Positions 55,545 through 64,000 of a DNA stretch of 64,000 nucleotides are shown here, one piece after another. The notes below the pieces were generated by a model. It ran no database searches. It saw nothing but the letters and a program-made list of their open reading frames with translations, and was not told the DNA's origin. The stretch's first letter is position 1; every line of letters starts with the position of its first letter. The stretch is from Rhabdophis nuchalis (taxonomy: Eukaryota > Chordata > Lepidosauria > Squamata > Natricidae): contig CM077643.1 of assembly GCA_039707465.1 (NCBI GenBank), forward strand, positions 246,121,919-246,185,918, in the 5' to 3' direction. Both the position numbers and the translations under genes were made by a program.

Positions 55545-55950
55545 GATACGCTCCCACAGAGAGGGCCTTCTCAGGGTGCCGTCGGCCGGGCAATGCCGAC
55601 TGGTGACACCCAGGGGAAGAGCCTTCTCTGTGGCGGGGCCAGCCCTTTGGAACGACCTACTCCCCGAATTACGCACCATCACCGACCTCCGCCTCTTCCG
55701 CCAATGTCTAAAGACATACCTATTCCAACAAGCCGGCCTAGCCTAACCTCCCATGGGGACTTTTAGATAGTTTTATTGGGTATTTTAAAATTGGGTTTTT
55801 AGCATAGGATAAGACGGTTTAATTTATATTTTAAATTGTATATTTATTTTTGTACTCTGTATGTTTTTTAAATTTCCTGTGCGCAGCCCTGGGTCCTTTG
55901 CGGAGAAGGGCGGGATATAAATGTAAATAAACTAAACTAAACTAAATTGT
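55545..55950 (+). mobile_element. L2 LINE 3' end
   Basis: DRYAPTERAFSGCRRPGNAD / RSHREGLLRVPSAGQCRLVTPRGRAFSVAGPALWNDLLPELRTITDLRLFRQCLKTYLFQQAGLA, then the 3' UTR (GCAGCCCTGGGTCC…GGCGGGATATAAATG) and an AAACT-type tail (55923-55947). Confidence 0.9.
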
Positions 55951-56029
55951 ATTCGGGGGTTTTTTTTGTGTTTGTAAACATTAATAAAATTATTATAAAA
56001 AATGAGTTTTTAAGACTGGACTTTCTTTT

Positions 56030-56185
56030 TTTTCCTTGAAGGCATTTTACTTCTCAAGAAGCTGAAGCAGCTTCTTGGATGTGAAGTGAAATGTCTTCAA
56101 AGAAAAAACAAGAAAGTCCAGTTGCCTCTTGAAAAAGAACCTTTGGTCCATGACCTGGATGCCTGAGAATCTCCATAGACACATA
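56030..56185 (+). mobile_element. Penelope-like tail family C
   Basis: GAAGCTGAAGCAGCTTC … GAAATGTCTTCAAAG … AAGTCCAGTTGCCTCTTG … GACCTGGATGCCTGAGAATC. Same tail as the reversed fragment at 48205. No ORF. Confidence 0.5.
56062..56095 (+). ncRNA. Hammerhead-like motif C, mutated core
   Basis: CTGAAGC (56062-56068; the last core base is C instead of A), stem II GCTTC / GAAGT with loop TTGGATGT, GAAA (56088-56091), TGTC. Design as motif B, but the core change should abolish cleavage. Confidence 0.4.
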
Positions 56186-56613
56186 TGTTTTAATTTGTTT
56201 TTCCGCATTGAGCAGAAGATTGTATTTGATGTTCTATATGATCTACCACCCTCTGCAAAAAAGACAAAAATAAATAAATAAACAACTGGGCATAATCACA
56301 GACCACAAGTAGTCCACTTCTGATGTAGACCTATCAGATGGAGACGTGAGTCAGAACAGAAGATTTTTTTTCTTTGGGTTTAAAATAAATACAGTAGTCC
56401 TAACAGCAATGCATCTCTTTGCTGAAGTAGGCAGAGGTTGTCTACTCTCAATCACTCTGTATATCGATAGAAAATTTTGGATGTTATGTTTTTCTTATGT
56501 ATTTATTTATTTAGAACATTTATTAATCTTGCCTATTGTACATCTCTGGGTGGAAAACACGAAATTAAAATTAATACAAGATCAGAGAATACAAATAGGA
56601 TGTGATGTGGGTC
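56186..56613. other. Unique AT-rich DNA
   Basis: No recognised feature. Confidence 0.35.
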
Positions 56614-56621
56614 GAAGCGGG

Positions 56622-56706
56622 GCGAGGCGAGGCGAGGCGAAGCGAAGCGAAGCGAAGCAAAGCAAAGCAAAGCAAAGCAAAGCAAAGCAAAGCAAAGCAA
56701 AGCAAA
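56622..56706. repeat. Pentanucleotide repeat with GCGAG-GCGAA-GCAAA gradient
   Basis: Three GCGAG units (56622-56636), four GCGAA (56637-56656), then ten GCAAA (56657-56706). All variants are in blocks with no mixing. Confidence 0.95.
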
Positions 56707-56859
56707 GCCAGCCAACATAACAGAAGAGGAATATTTTCATTGTCCTATGAAACTCAAGAAGTCCTTCAGGAAAAGTCCATCCTTCAGGAAAAGTGTGCTC
56801 AAGGGTAAGTGCGCCACTGCAAAGAAAATGTGCCATTCAGTCCAGATACCATGAAGAAT

Positions 56860-57232
56860 GGGACAACTCACCGCAGCTAATTCGCCAAGACCAACTTGCT
56901 ACAATCAACTCATTGTAGGACAATTTGCCATAGCCAAATCTCTGTAAGACAACTCGCTGCAGGACAATTCAACAATTCAATTTAATAATTTCAAACAGTT
57001 TAAAAATTATTTTAATTTTTGTCATTCACATTTCATTTTGTCCCCTTGGCAACTTTTTTTAATGATTCTATTCTACCATTTTAAAAAGATTAGTATGACT
57101 CTTGTCCCGCAGTGAGTTACCAAGTTGACCATGTCATGTTGTCCTGCGGTGAGTTGACCATGGCAAGTTGACCCTGATGAATTGTCTGTGGCAAATTGTC
57201 CTAGATTCATACAAAGTGCTTTTTAGAAGGTG
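56860..57232. mobile_element. Foldback-type repeat with GACAACTCACCGCAG subrepeats
   Basis: Left half (56860-56975) carries GACAACTCACCGCAG, CAACTCATTGTAGGACAATTTG and GACAACTCGCTGCAGG. Right half (57100-57232) carries inverted versions (CCCGCAGTGAGTTAC, GTCCTGCGGTGAGTTGACC, AATTGTCCTAG). An AT-rich centre separates them. Probably a MITE; family unknown. Confidence 0.6.
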
Positions 57233-57302
57233 GACTGTAAACTCTTTAGATGACTAGGCAAATATTGGCAACTCTCTGGACATATTTTGTGTTTCTTCAG
57301 AT

Positions 57303-57494
57303 CAGAGTGTCAAACTCAATTTCATTGTGGGCCACATCAGGGCTGTGGTTGACCTCAGGGGGACAGGTGGGTGTGGCTGAGTGGGTGTAGCCAACTGGGT
57401 GGGCATGGCCAGCTTGATGCCATTCCCCAAACTGCTGGCATGCTTCTTCTTTGCATTGAGTAGACCAGATTCGGCCTTGAGTTTGACACCCCTA
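57303..57494. mobile_element. Non-autonomous hAT element (192 bp)
   Basis: CAGAGTGTCAAACTC … GAGTTTGACACCCCTA; flanks CTTCAGAT and ATTCAGAT (7 of 8). Same type as 52177. Confidence 0.88.
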
Positions 57495-57939
57495 ATTCAG
57501 ATGGAAAAAACACAGCATTATCCAATCACAATCAGCATTATTTTTATTAGAACTCCATCTGAACATCACAAAGTGTCCAAGAAGAGATTACATGCATATA
57601 AATCAGTTAATTGACAGGAAATACAGATAAATACATGGGAAACAAGAAATGAATGAAATGGTGGAAAAAACATCAAGATAGGCAAGATTGCACATGCTAT
57701 TTACTTAGGAGAGGGCTGAGGGAGTGGTCTCTTGTAAGCCTTGCTCTAATGGGAATAGTACTAGTACACTTTTAACTCTTAAGTCCCATTGTGGGACCAC
57801 AATTTCATAGTTCTCCATGATAATGAAATGAGCATGCTGATTTTAACTACTAATGGCTTTATGCCATTTGTTTATCAATGAAGACCCTCTAACTAGGAAA
57901 CACTGTAGCATATTTCAGAGATTTGGGTCAATCATCATC
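57495..57939. other. Unique AT-rich DNA
   Basis: No recognised feature. Confidence 0.35.
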
Positions 57940-58482
57940 ATCATCATCAACCACCTGATCAATGGGTGCAGCAAAATTTCACAAACTGACTACCTACAAC
58001 GCCATGACCGCGTTGCTAAGATCATTCACTGGAAATTGTGCCAGAAGTTTGGATTTGAGTACAGCAAAAACCACTGGGAACATCAGGTTGAGGAAGTTTT
58101 AGAGAATGAGAAAGTCAAGATCTTGTGGGACTTCAGAGTTCAGACTGACAGGCACTTGGCCTACAATACACCTGATATAACAATAGTTGAAAAGAAAAAA
58201 GTATGGTTCGTTGACATTGCAATACCTGGTGATGCACAAATTGAAAATAAGCAGCAAGAAAAAATCACAAAATACCGGGACTTGCAAATTGAAGTTGAGC
58301 GACTGTGGAAAAAGAAATCGTGTGTTGTCCTGATTGTAATTGGAGCCCTTGGAGCAATACCTAAAGGGCTACCTCGCTATTTGGAAATTCTAAATTTACC
58401 GGACTTGAACATTCTGAATCTACAAAAAATCACCCTACTTGGAACAGCTTATATCCTCCGACGTTACCTTAACAATTGCTAG
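57853..58482 (+). CDS. R4-like LINE C-terminal endonuclease fragment
   Basis: 209-codon frame. Residues from about 33 are LINE-derived: INGCSKISQTDYLQRHDRVAKIIHWKLC, then a PD-(D/E)XK-type endonuclease with NTPDITIVEKKKVWFVDIAIPGD (PD at 107-108, D121, i.e. PD-X12-D), and the tail GALGAIPKGLPRYLEIL…LQKITLLGTAYILRR. The enzyme nicks target DNA for reverse transcription. The first 32 residues are from flanking DNA and not part of the LINE. The domain has no stop or frameshift, unusual among the fragments here. Confidence 0.75.
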   Translation: MALCHLFINEDPLTRKHCSIFQRFGSIIIIIINHLINGCSKISQTDYLQRHDRVAKIIHWKLCQKFGFEYSKNHWEHQVEEVLENEKVKILWDFRVQTDRHLAYNTPDITIVEKKKVWFVDIAIPGDAQIENKQQEKITKYRDLQIEVERLWKKKSCVVLIVIGALGAIPKGLPRYLEILNLPDLNILNLQKITLLGTAYILRRYLNNC

Positions 58483-58565
58483 GTCTTGGTTAGGACTCGA
58501 GCTGTTGAGCTTCCAACCAGCCCCAAAGGCTGTGAATCTCACCAAAGATTAACCACAGAATAATA
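57940..58565 (+). mobile_element. R4/Dong-like LINE 3' end
   Basis: 5'-truncated LINE ending with a restriction-enzyme-like endonuclease domain, a short 3' UTR (58483-58558) and an AATAATAAT tail. R4-clade LINEs place this domain after the reverse transcriptase. Confidence 0.75.
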
Positions 58566-59290
58566 ATAATGTATTTGTCAGTGCACAACACATGTACAAT
58601 GAGATTGGTTGAGCTCCCTCAGTGCACCCGCCCCAACACAATACAACTCACAGTGAAGACAGAAAATCCCTAACCCAATAAATCATATTAACAAACACCC
58701 AGTCCCATTACACCAGTGTGAACGTGTTACACATTAAGCCGGACCTGCAAGTCCATCTTACTATGTAGTTATGATATTATTGAGCACTCAGGAATCTGAC
58801 AGCCCACGAATAAAAACTATTCTTCAGCCTTTTTGTGCAGCTGGCTATGCTTCTATATCTCCTTCCCGAGGGTAGGAGGGTAAAGATGTGACGTCCAGGG
58901 TGTAATTCATCCCTGAGGATTTTCCTCACTCTTTTAAGGCAGTGAGCCCTAGTGATCTCATCTAGCAGTATCAGGACAGCCCACGAGGTTTTGTGCTATG
59001 CTCACCACCCTCTGTAATGGTTTCCTATCCGCGGCTGTCAAATCAACATGCGATAACATGATGCAATAAGTGAGGATACTTTCTATTGTGGATTGGTAAA
59101 AGGAGGTCATCAGTTGTGGCTCCACCCTGTTTTTATTCAAGACCTTAAGGAAATGGGCCTTCCTGGCCACCTGGGTTGTGTTGTTTTTCCAGGTGAGGTC
59201 TTTGTTGAGATAGATTCCCAGGAATTTAGAGGAGGAGACTCTCTCTACACAGCCCCTCTTGATGTAAAGTGGGAGAATTCCTCTCTCTTC
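58560..59290 (-). mobile_element. LINE 3' part, family unresolved
   Basis: Minus strand: WKNNTTQVARKAHFLKVLNKNRVEPQLMTSFYQSTIESILTYCIMLSHVDLTAADRKPLQRVVSIAQNLVGC (59190-58975), then after a frameshift ITRAHCLKRVRKILRDELHPGRHIFTLLPSGRRYRSI and TKRLKNSFYSWAVRFL. This is the C-terminal part of a non-LTR reverse transcriptase protein common in fish and reptiles. The 3' UTR ends in TGCACTGACAAATACATTATTATT. Confidence 0.75.
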
Positions 59291-59299
59291 CTTTCATGC

Positions 59300-59875
59300 A
59301 AATAAACTTTACTGAAGATAAAGCTTCCAGGTTTTGCTTTTTATGTCCTCTATGTTTTTCTGATATTTTTATCCTCACAATGCTGCTTTTTAAATACCAC
59401 CCACGACAATTAATTACCTAAAAACAGCCATCTTGCAGAGCGTTGTCACTCACAGCAATATTTTGGCATTCTTGCTTATTTTCTTTCAATTGTCTGACAG
59501 TTAACCATAAACATCTGGTTTTCTCTGCCAAATTTCAGAAGGTAAGAAAAAACCTCTCTCAACTGACACCAAAAGTAATTTACAATCTCAACTCCCCTAC
59601 TCTTGTTTCACTTGGAGCATTTTCACTACCTGTGATTTTTCACAATTTCACAGTCATGTCCTTTTGTGTGTAGGGGGAGGATTAAAACTGTGCATTGCTT
59701 GCACATCGAATCCTGTATTTCTGCTGATGGGTCAAGAAGTGCTCTTCCATCAACAGAATTATGTCCTTGAATACTACCTAAAGTAACATTTTTTTTGTTC
59801 AGTTAAGATTTCAGGAAATGGGACAAGGTTAGAAGGGAAACTTATACATACAAAAGAAACATATGAGTCAGACAT

Positions 59876-59921
<46 letters not shown>

Positions 59922-60359
59922 TATACATGTCTCTGTGTATATTCCAGGATGCCATGTTATATGATTGAATAATTCACCTTTAAGTCAGGTTGCAGAATAA
60001 ATTAACCACAATTGGAGATTAAGCATACACACTTGTATGCTAAAACCAAATTTCCAAACAGTTCCTCACTCGTCTCACAGCAACAAAAAACTATTCTAAT
60101 AGAGTAAATTAGAAATATTTTTCAGACAGTTGAATAATCAACAGAAAATCTACCAACTTTATAGCATCATTTTTTTAATAGTATGGCCAACCATCTCAAA
60201 TGAATAATTTTGCATTCTAACAGTACTAAAACTAACAATTCATTACTTAAAAGATGTAGAAAGGAATATTAAAGTGATGCTGGATAGCCAAATTCCAATT
60301 CATATCAATTTGTCATATGGTTATTGTCATTGTACATATTTGTGTGTGCATGTGTACAT
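59300..60359. other. Unique AT-rich DNA with (GA)n
   Basis: (GA)n at 59878-59919. No other feature. Confidence 0.4.
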
Positions 60360-60565
60360 GCACCTTTGAATCGGTTTTTGATTCCTGGCAAGTCAAGTCC
60401 TACAGTTCTCCTGGCAAGAATTTTCAGAAGTGATTTGCTTTCTTCTTAGGGTTGAAGCCAAGGGACTAGTTGAAGATCACCCAGTGAGTTTTGTGGTTAA
60501 GGCAGTACTAGAACTCCCAGTTTCCTGGTTTCTAGCCTAGTACTTTAACCATGACACCGAATCGA
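60360..60565 (-). mobile_element. tRNA-derived SINE, second type
   Basis: Reverse copy: GATTCCTGGCAAGTCAAGTCC, TTGGCTTCAACCCTAAG (as complement), GATCACCCAGTGAG, and the head ACTAGAACTCCCAGTTTCCTGG … TTTAACCATGACACCGA at the right. On the minus strand a tRNA-like B box (GAGTTCTAGTAC) is visible. Distinct from the 17361 family. Confidence 0.6.
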
Positions 60566-60673
60566 CTCTCTGTCTTTATAAGTAACTCTGCATAAAAATT
60601 CACATTCCAATACAACTTCTAAAAATGCATCTTCTTTCAAATAAAAGTATTTTCCTTCCACGATTTGAAAATG

Positions 60674-61448
60674 TACAGGTGGAACTCGAAAAATTAGAAT
60701 ATCGTGCAAAAGTTCATTTATTTCAGTAATGCAACTTAAAAGGTGAAACTAATGTATGAGATAAGACTCATTACATGCAAAGCAAGATAGTTCAAGCTGT
60801 GATTTGTCATAATTGTGATGATTATGGCGTACAGCTCATGAAAACCCCAAATCCACAATCTCAGAAAATTAGAATATTACATGCAATCAATAAAACAAGG
60901 ATTGTACATAGAACAATATCGGACCTCTGAAAAGTATAAGCATGCATATGTACTCAGTACTTGGTTTGGGCCCCTTTTGCAGCAATTACTGCCTCAATGT
61001 GGCTATCAACCTGTAGCACTGCTGAGGGTTGCAGCATCCTGAAGACCAGGATGCTGCAATAGTGGCCTTCAGCTCTTCTGCATTGTTCAGTCTTATGTCT
61101 CTCATCTTTCTCTTGGCAATGTCCCATAGATTCACTATGGGGTTCAGGTCAGACGGGTTTGCTGGCCAACCAAGCACAGTAATCCCACGGTCATTGAACC
61201 AGGTTTTGGTGCTTTTGGCAGTGTGGGTAGGTGCCAAGTCCTGCTGGAAAATGAAATCAGCATCCCCATAAAGCTTGTCTGTGGAAGGAAGCATGAAGTG
61301 CTCCTAAATCTCCTGGTAGATGGCTGAGTTGATCCTGGACTTTGCATGTAATGAGTCTTATTATATATATTAGTTTCACTTTTTACGTTGTATTACTGAA
61401 ATAAATTAACTTTTGCACGATATTCTAATTTTTTGAGTTTCACCTTTA
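60674..61448 (-). mobile_element. Tc1-type DNA transposon, internally deleted
   Basis: Inverted ends ACAGGTGGAACTCGAAAAAT (60675 on) and ATTTTTTGAGTTTCACCT (to 61446), flanked by TA. Subterminal TAGAATATCGTGCAAAAG is also mirrored at the far end. About 775 bp versus roughly 1.5 kb expected for an intact Tc1 element. Confidence 0.9.
60986..61294 (-). pseudogene. Tc1 transposase C-terminal fragment
   Basis: 102 residues: LYGDADFIFQQDLAPTHTAKSTKTWF, ITVLGWPANPSDLNPIVNLWDIAKRKM and a tail. This is the DDE domain end. The second catalytic Asp (QQD) is present, but the third acidic residue, Glu in DLNPIE of active relatives, is Val here. N-terminal DNA-binding domains are deleted. Inactive. Confidence 0.88.
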
Positions 61449-61629
61449 GCTTGTTATGCTTTTTGGTGTCTGGTGTCTCAAAAGAGCAAAAGCAAGAAGT
61501 GCCCAAAATTCAGTTGCACTGAAGTCAATGAGAGGTAGGATCTGAACAGTTTCAAGTGGAATTAATTAATCAACCTTTGATAAGCCCAACAGTTCTTCTG
61601 TTTTTGTTCTTAGAGATGTGTTATAGCCA

Positions 61630-62928
61630 ATAGTTATAGTTATAGTTATAGTTTATTTGATTTATATACCGCACCCTTTCCCAAAGGGACTCGGGGCGGT
61701 GCACAGGCAATTTAAAAAACATATATAAACAACAATATACAAAATATAAAACCGAATTAAATTAATATCCCTGTGCTAAAAATTTAAATACATTAAAACA
61801 ATATCCCTAAAACCAATTTAAAACAATTTAACTGCAGACTGTGGGCTAGGTGATGGAAGTTAGGCCAGGCCGGCCTGTTGGAAAAAATAGGTTTTAAGGT
61901 TCTGGCGGAAGGAGCGGAGATCCATGATCGTTCTCAGTTCGGGGGGTAAGTCATTCCAGAGAGTTAGGCCCTCCACAGAGAAAGTCCTTCCCCTGGGTGT
62001 CGCCCGCTGGCATTGCCTAGTGGACGGCACCCGGAGAAGTCCCTCTCTGTGGGAGCGAATCGGCCGAAGGGATGTATGGGGCAGGATGCGATCCCGAAGA
62101 TAACTAGGTCCCGTGCCATGGAGCGTTTTGAAGATGATAGTCAAGACCTTGAAGCGCACCCGAAAGACCACAGGCAGCCAGTGCAGCTCGCGCAGGAGCG
62201 GTGTTACATGGGAGCGTCTAGGAGCTCCCATAATTGCCCGTGCGGCTGCGTTCTGGACTAACTGCAGTCTTCGGGTGCACCTCAAGGGAAGCCCCATGTA
62301 GAGAGCGTTGCAGTAGTCTATACGGGATGTCACGAGCGCATGGGTGACTGTGCGAAGGGCGTCCCGGTCCAATAAGGGCCGCAACTGATGAACCAGGTGA
62401 ACCCGGTAGAACGCCCCCCTGGCCACGGCCGTCAAGTGGTCTTCTAATGACAGCCTGGTATCCAGGAGGATGCCCAAGTTGCGTGCCCTATCCATGGGGG
62501 CTAGATTTTCGCCCCCAATGGCCAGTGATGGTGTCAACTGGTTGTACCGGGATGCCGGTAACCACAGCCACTCCGTCTTGGAAGGGTTGAGTCTGAGTCT
62601 GTTCCTTCCCATCCAGATCCGCACGGCTTCCAGACACCGGGACATCACTTCGACGGCATTGTTGGGGTGGTTTGGGGTAGATATATGCAGCTGTGTATCA
62701 TCAGCGTAGAGATGGTACTCTACCCCAAAACCACGGATGATCTCACCCAGCGGCTTCATATATGTGTTGAACAGGAGCGGCGAGAGGACCAACCCCTGAG
62801 GTACCCCACAAGTGAGTGGTCTCGAGGTCAACCTCTGCCCTCCTGCCAACACAAATTGCGATTGGCCGGAGAGGTAGGAGGAGAACCACCGTAAAACGGT
62901 GCCCCTCACCCCCAACCCCTCTAGTTTC
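61630..62928 (-). mobile_element. L2 LINE, 5'-truncated, 1.3 kb
   Basis: TTATAG-type tail at the left (61633-61660), 3' UTR, then a long ORF2 fragment. Close relative of the 49918 copy; the joint at about 62925 follows GGTTGGGGGTGAGGGG. Confidence 0.92.
61860..62915 (-). CDS. L2 ORF2 reverse transcriptase fragment, 351 codons
   Basis: Open throughout: RGTVLRWFSSYLSGQSQFVLAGGQ, CGVPQGLVLSPLLFNTYM, YHLYADDTQLHIS (YADD), LRLNPSKTEWLW, NLGILLDTRLSLEDH, DALRTVTHALVTSRIDYCNALYMGLPLRCTRRLQLVQNA, LHWLPVVFRVRFKVLTIIFKTLHG, HREGLLRVPSTRQC, WNDLPPELRT, FFQQAGLA. It begins within the reverse transcriptase, so it is not functional, although no stop has accumulated. Confidence 0.88.
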   Translation of the reverse strand: MGVRGTVLRWFSSYLSGQSQFVLAGGQRLTSRPLTCGVPQGLVLSPLLFNTYMKPLGEIIRGFGVEYHLYADDTQLHISTPNHPNNAVEVMSRCLEAVRIWMGRNRLRLNPSKTEWLWLPASRYNQLTPSLAIGGENLAPMDRARNLGILLDTRLSLEDHLTAVARGAFYRVHLVHQLRPLLDRDALRTVTHALVTSRIDYCNALYMGLPLRCTRRLQLVQNAAARAIMGAPRRSHVTPLLRELHWLPVVFRVRFKVLTIIFKTLHGTGPSYLRDRILPHTSLRPIRSHREGLLRVPSTRQCQRATPRGRTFSVEGLTLWNDLPPELRTIMDLRSFRQNLKTYFFQQAGLA

Positions 62929-63049
62929 TCCTTCAGTTATTTGATCTGAAATCTAAAGAAAAAATCCCAGGATGTAAATTTAATGTGAATTTTCTCATTA
63001 AAGTTTGCATGTTACAGTACATATATTTTAACATTCTATTTACCATTGT

Positions 63050-63262
63050 TGGTGCAGCGCTTAGAATGAAGTACTGAGGCTAACACTGCCCACTGAGAAG
63101 CATTTGATCCTGACTGGCTCAAGCCTTCCATCTTTCCAAGGTCAGTAAAATGAGGACCCAGATTGTTGGGGGCAATATTCTGACATTGCGAACTGATAGA
63201 GAGTGCTGTAAAGCATCTTAAGGGTGGTATATAAATCTAAATGCTATTGCTATATTGCATTT
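63050..63262 (+). mobile_element. tRNA-derived SINE with MIR-like core
   Basis: GGTGCAGCGCTTAGAATG, TTTGATCCTGACTGGCTCAAG, GGTCAGTAAAATGAGGACCC, GATTGTTGGGGGCAATATTC, ATATAAATCTAAATGC. Plus strand, diverged, with a short deletion. Confidence 0.85.
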
Positions 63263-63470
63263 CACAAAATGCTTAGCCTTTCCTACCTTGTATTATGAGA
63301 CATGAGGGTAAATATTGGTTGAGCAGACGGCATATGCCCTGCTGGGATCTCTCGAAGGAAGAATTGCCTCCCTGGATAAGTACCCATACAGGACTGGGCT
63401 GCTAAGACAACTGGAACAACTCTTCTCCCATAGGCATCAGTTTAACAAAACCAGGTGAGTTGGCCTAGGT

Positions 63471-63702
63471 CAGGGATCGGCAACCTGCAGCTCTAGAACC
63501 ACATGTGGCTCTTTCATCCCTCTGTTGCAGCTCCCTGTCACCGGTTGGCTCCATAATTAATAGGACTTTTGGTTACGACTGGAAGAGGAAAAAGGGCAAC
63601 ATGCTAGGAGGAGAACCGGACTTCTGGTTGGCTCCAGAATTGAATGGGGGGCTTTCAGTTAGGACCTTTGTGGCACTTTGAGTTTAAGGTTGCTGACCCC
63701 TG
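63471..63702. mobile_element. Non-autonomous hAT element (232 bp)
   Basis: CAGGGATCGGCAACC … GGTTGCTGACCCCTG; flanks GCCTAGGT and GCCTATTC share 5 of 8. Two internal GGTTGGCTCCA words (63544, 63628) repeat directly. Confidence 0.8.
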
Positions 63703-63789
63703 GCCTATTCAGCTATCCATGGCAATTTTTTTTTTAATGGCATTCTATTTCCATTCTTTTCTATTTGTACCTTATGCATGCAGCCAGGG

Positions 63790-63940
63790 ACAGGCAAGAA
63801 CCTATTAGTGGGGTCTTTGGTGTTCTATGAGCTTGGTGGTTTTCTCGCAGATGTTGGTTTATCAAACTAAGTACCCTCATCACTGCACCACTGAACTCAG
63901 AGAGCGTACCAAGGACCCCACAGTCCAATCTTGAGTTACA
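63790..63940 (-). mobile_element. Penelope-like tail family B, decayed
   Basis: Reverse of the 35857 tail: GGTCTTTGGTGTTCTATGAGC at the left; on the minus strand GTGATGAGGGTACTTAG and CAACATCTGCGAGAAAACC. Hammerhead core words are mutated (GTGATGA, CAAC). Confidence 0.45.
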
Positions 63941-64000
63941 AATGTTCTCCTCTATCACTAGCCTATTAGTTAGCTGCAACCTGCTCTACCTCTCCTCCCC

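Overview
The window looks like intergenic or intronic DNA from a squamate reptile, most likely a snake. Three things point that way: Sauria-type SINEs with Bov-B-like tails, many L2 and CR1 LINE copies of squamate type, and short LINE 3' tails ending in TTCTA/AATAG-type pentamers. I find no host protein-coding gene, tRNA or rRNA that I can support. Nearly all long open frames are retrotransposon remnants or low-complexity artefacts (GA, ATT, CCAT and ACCT repeats).

Layout. 0-4.8 kb is a nested stack: an L1 ORF2 3' end carries a LINE tail, an unclassified repeat and a solo LTR; then a reverse Sauria SINE holds a Tc1-type element; then a short L1 copy runs from ORF1 straight into the 3' UTR. 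5-10 kb has a hAT element split by a second kind of solo LTR, a CR1 split by a hAT, and an L2 piece inside another repeat. 10-28 kb is mostly unique AT-rich DNA with scattered SINEs, hAT MITEs, L2 ends and a second solo LTR of the first family. 28-31 kb combines Penelope-like termini with hammerhead-like motifs, tRNA-like SINE copies and a Helitron with clear termini. 31.7-34 kb is one 2.26 kb hAT-type element containing a GC-rich 180 bp inverted repeat, an 800 bp purine tract and a 30 bp minisatellite.

34-41 kb is mixed repeats and unique DNA. 41.1-43.5 kb is an L1 with an intact 320-codon ORF1, no ORF2, and perfect target duplications. It shares its ORF1-to-3'UTR structure with the 4.3-4.8 kb copy. 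43.5-48 kb holds unique DNA and a GC-rich DNA transposon. 48.8-55 kb holds two L2 copies (one inside a solo LTR), hAT elements and the best-preserved CR1. 55-64 kb holds SINE tandems, an R4-like LINE C-terminus with its PD-(D/E)XK endonuclease, another LINE, a Tc1 transposase remnant and a long L2.

The elements do not form a gene system, but they interact as donors and targets. LTRs land in L1 and hAT, L2 in an LTR and an L1, hAT in CR1, Tc1 in a SINE, CR1 in a Helitron. The most interesting points are the candidate ORF1-only (HAL1-like) L1 lineage, the hammerhead-like motifs in three Penelope-like tail families, and the two solo-LTR families with verified 5 bp target duplications. All family names come from reading the sequence, without any database search.
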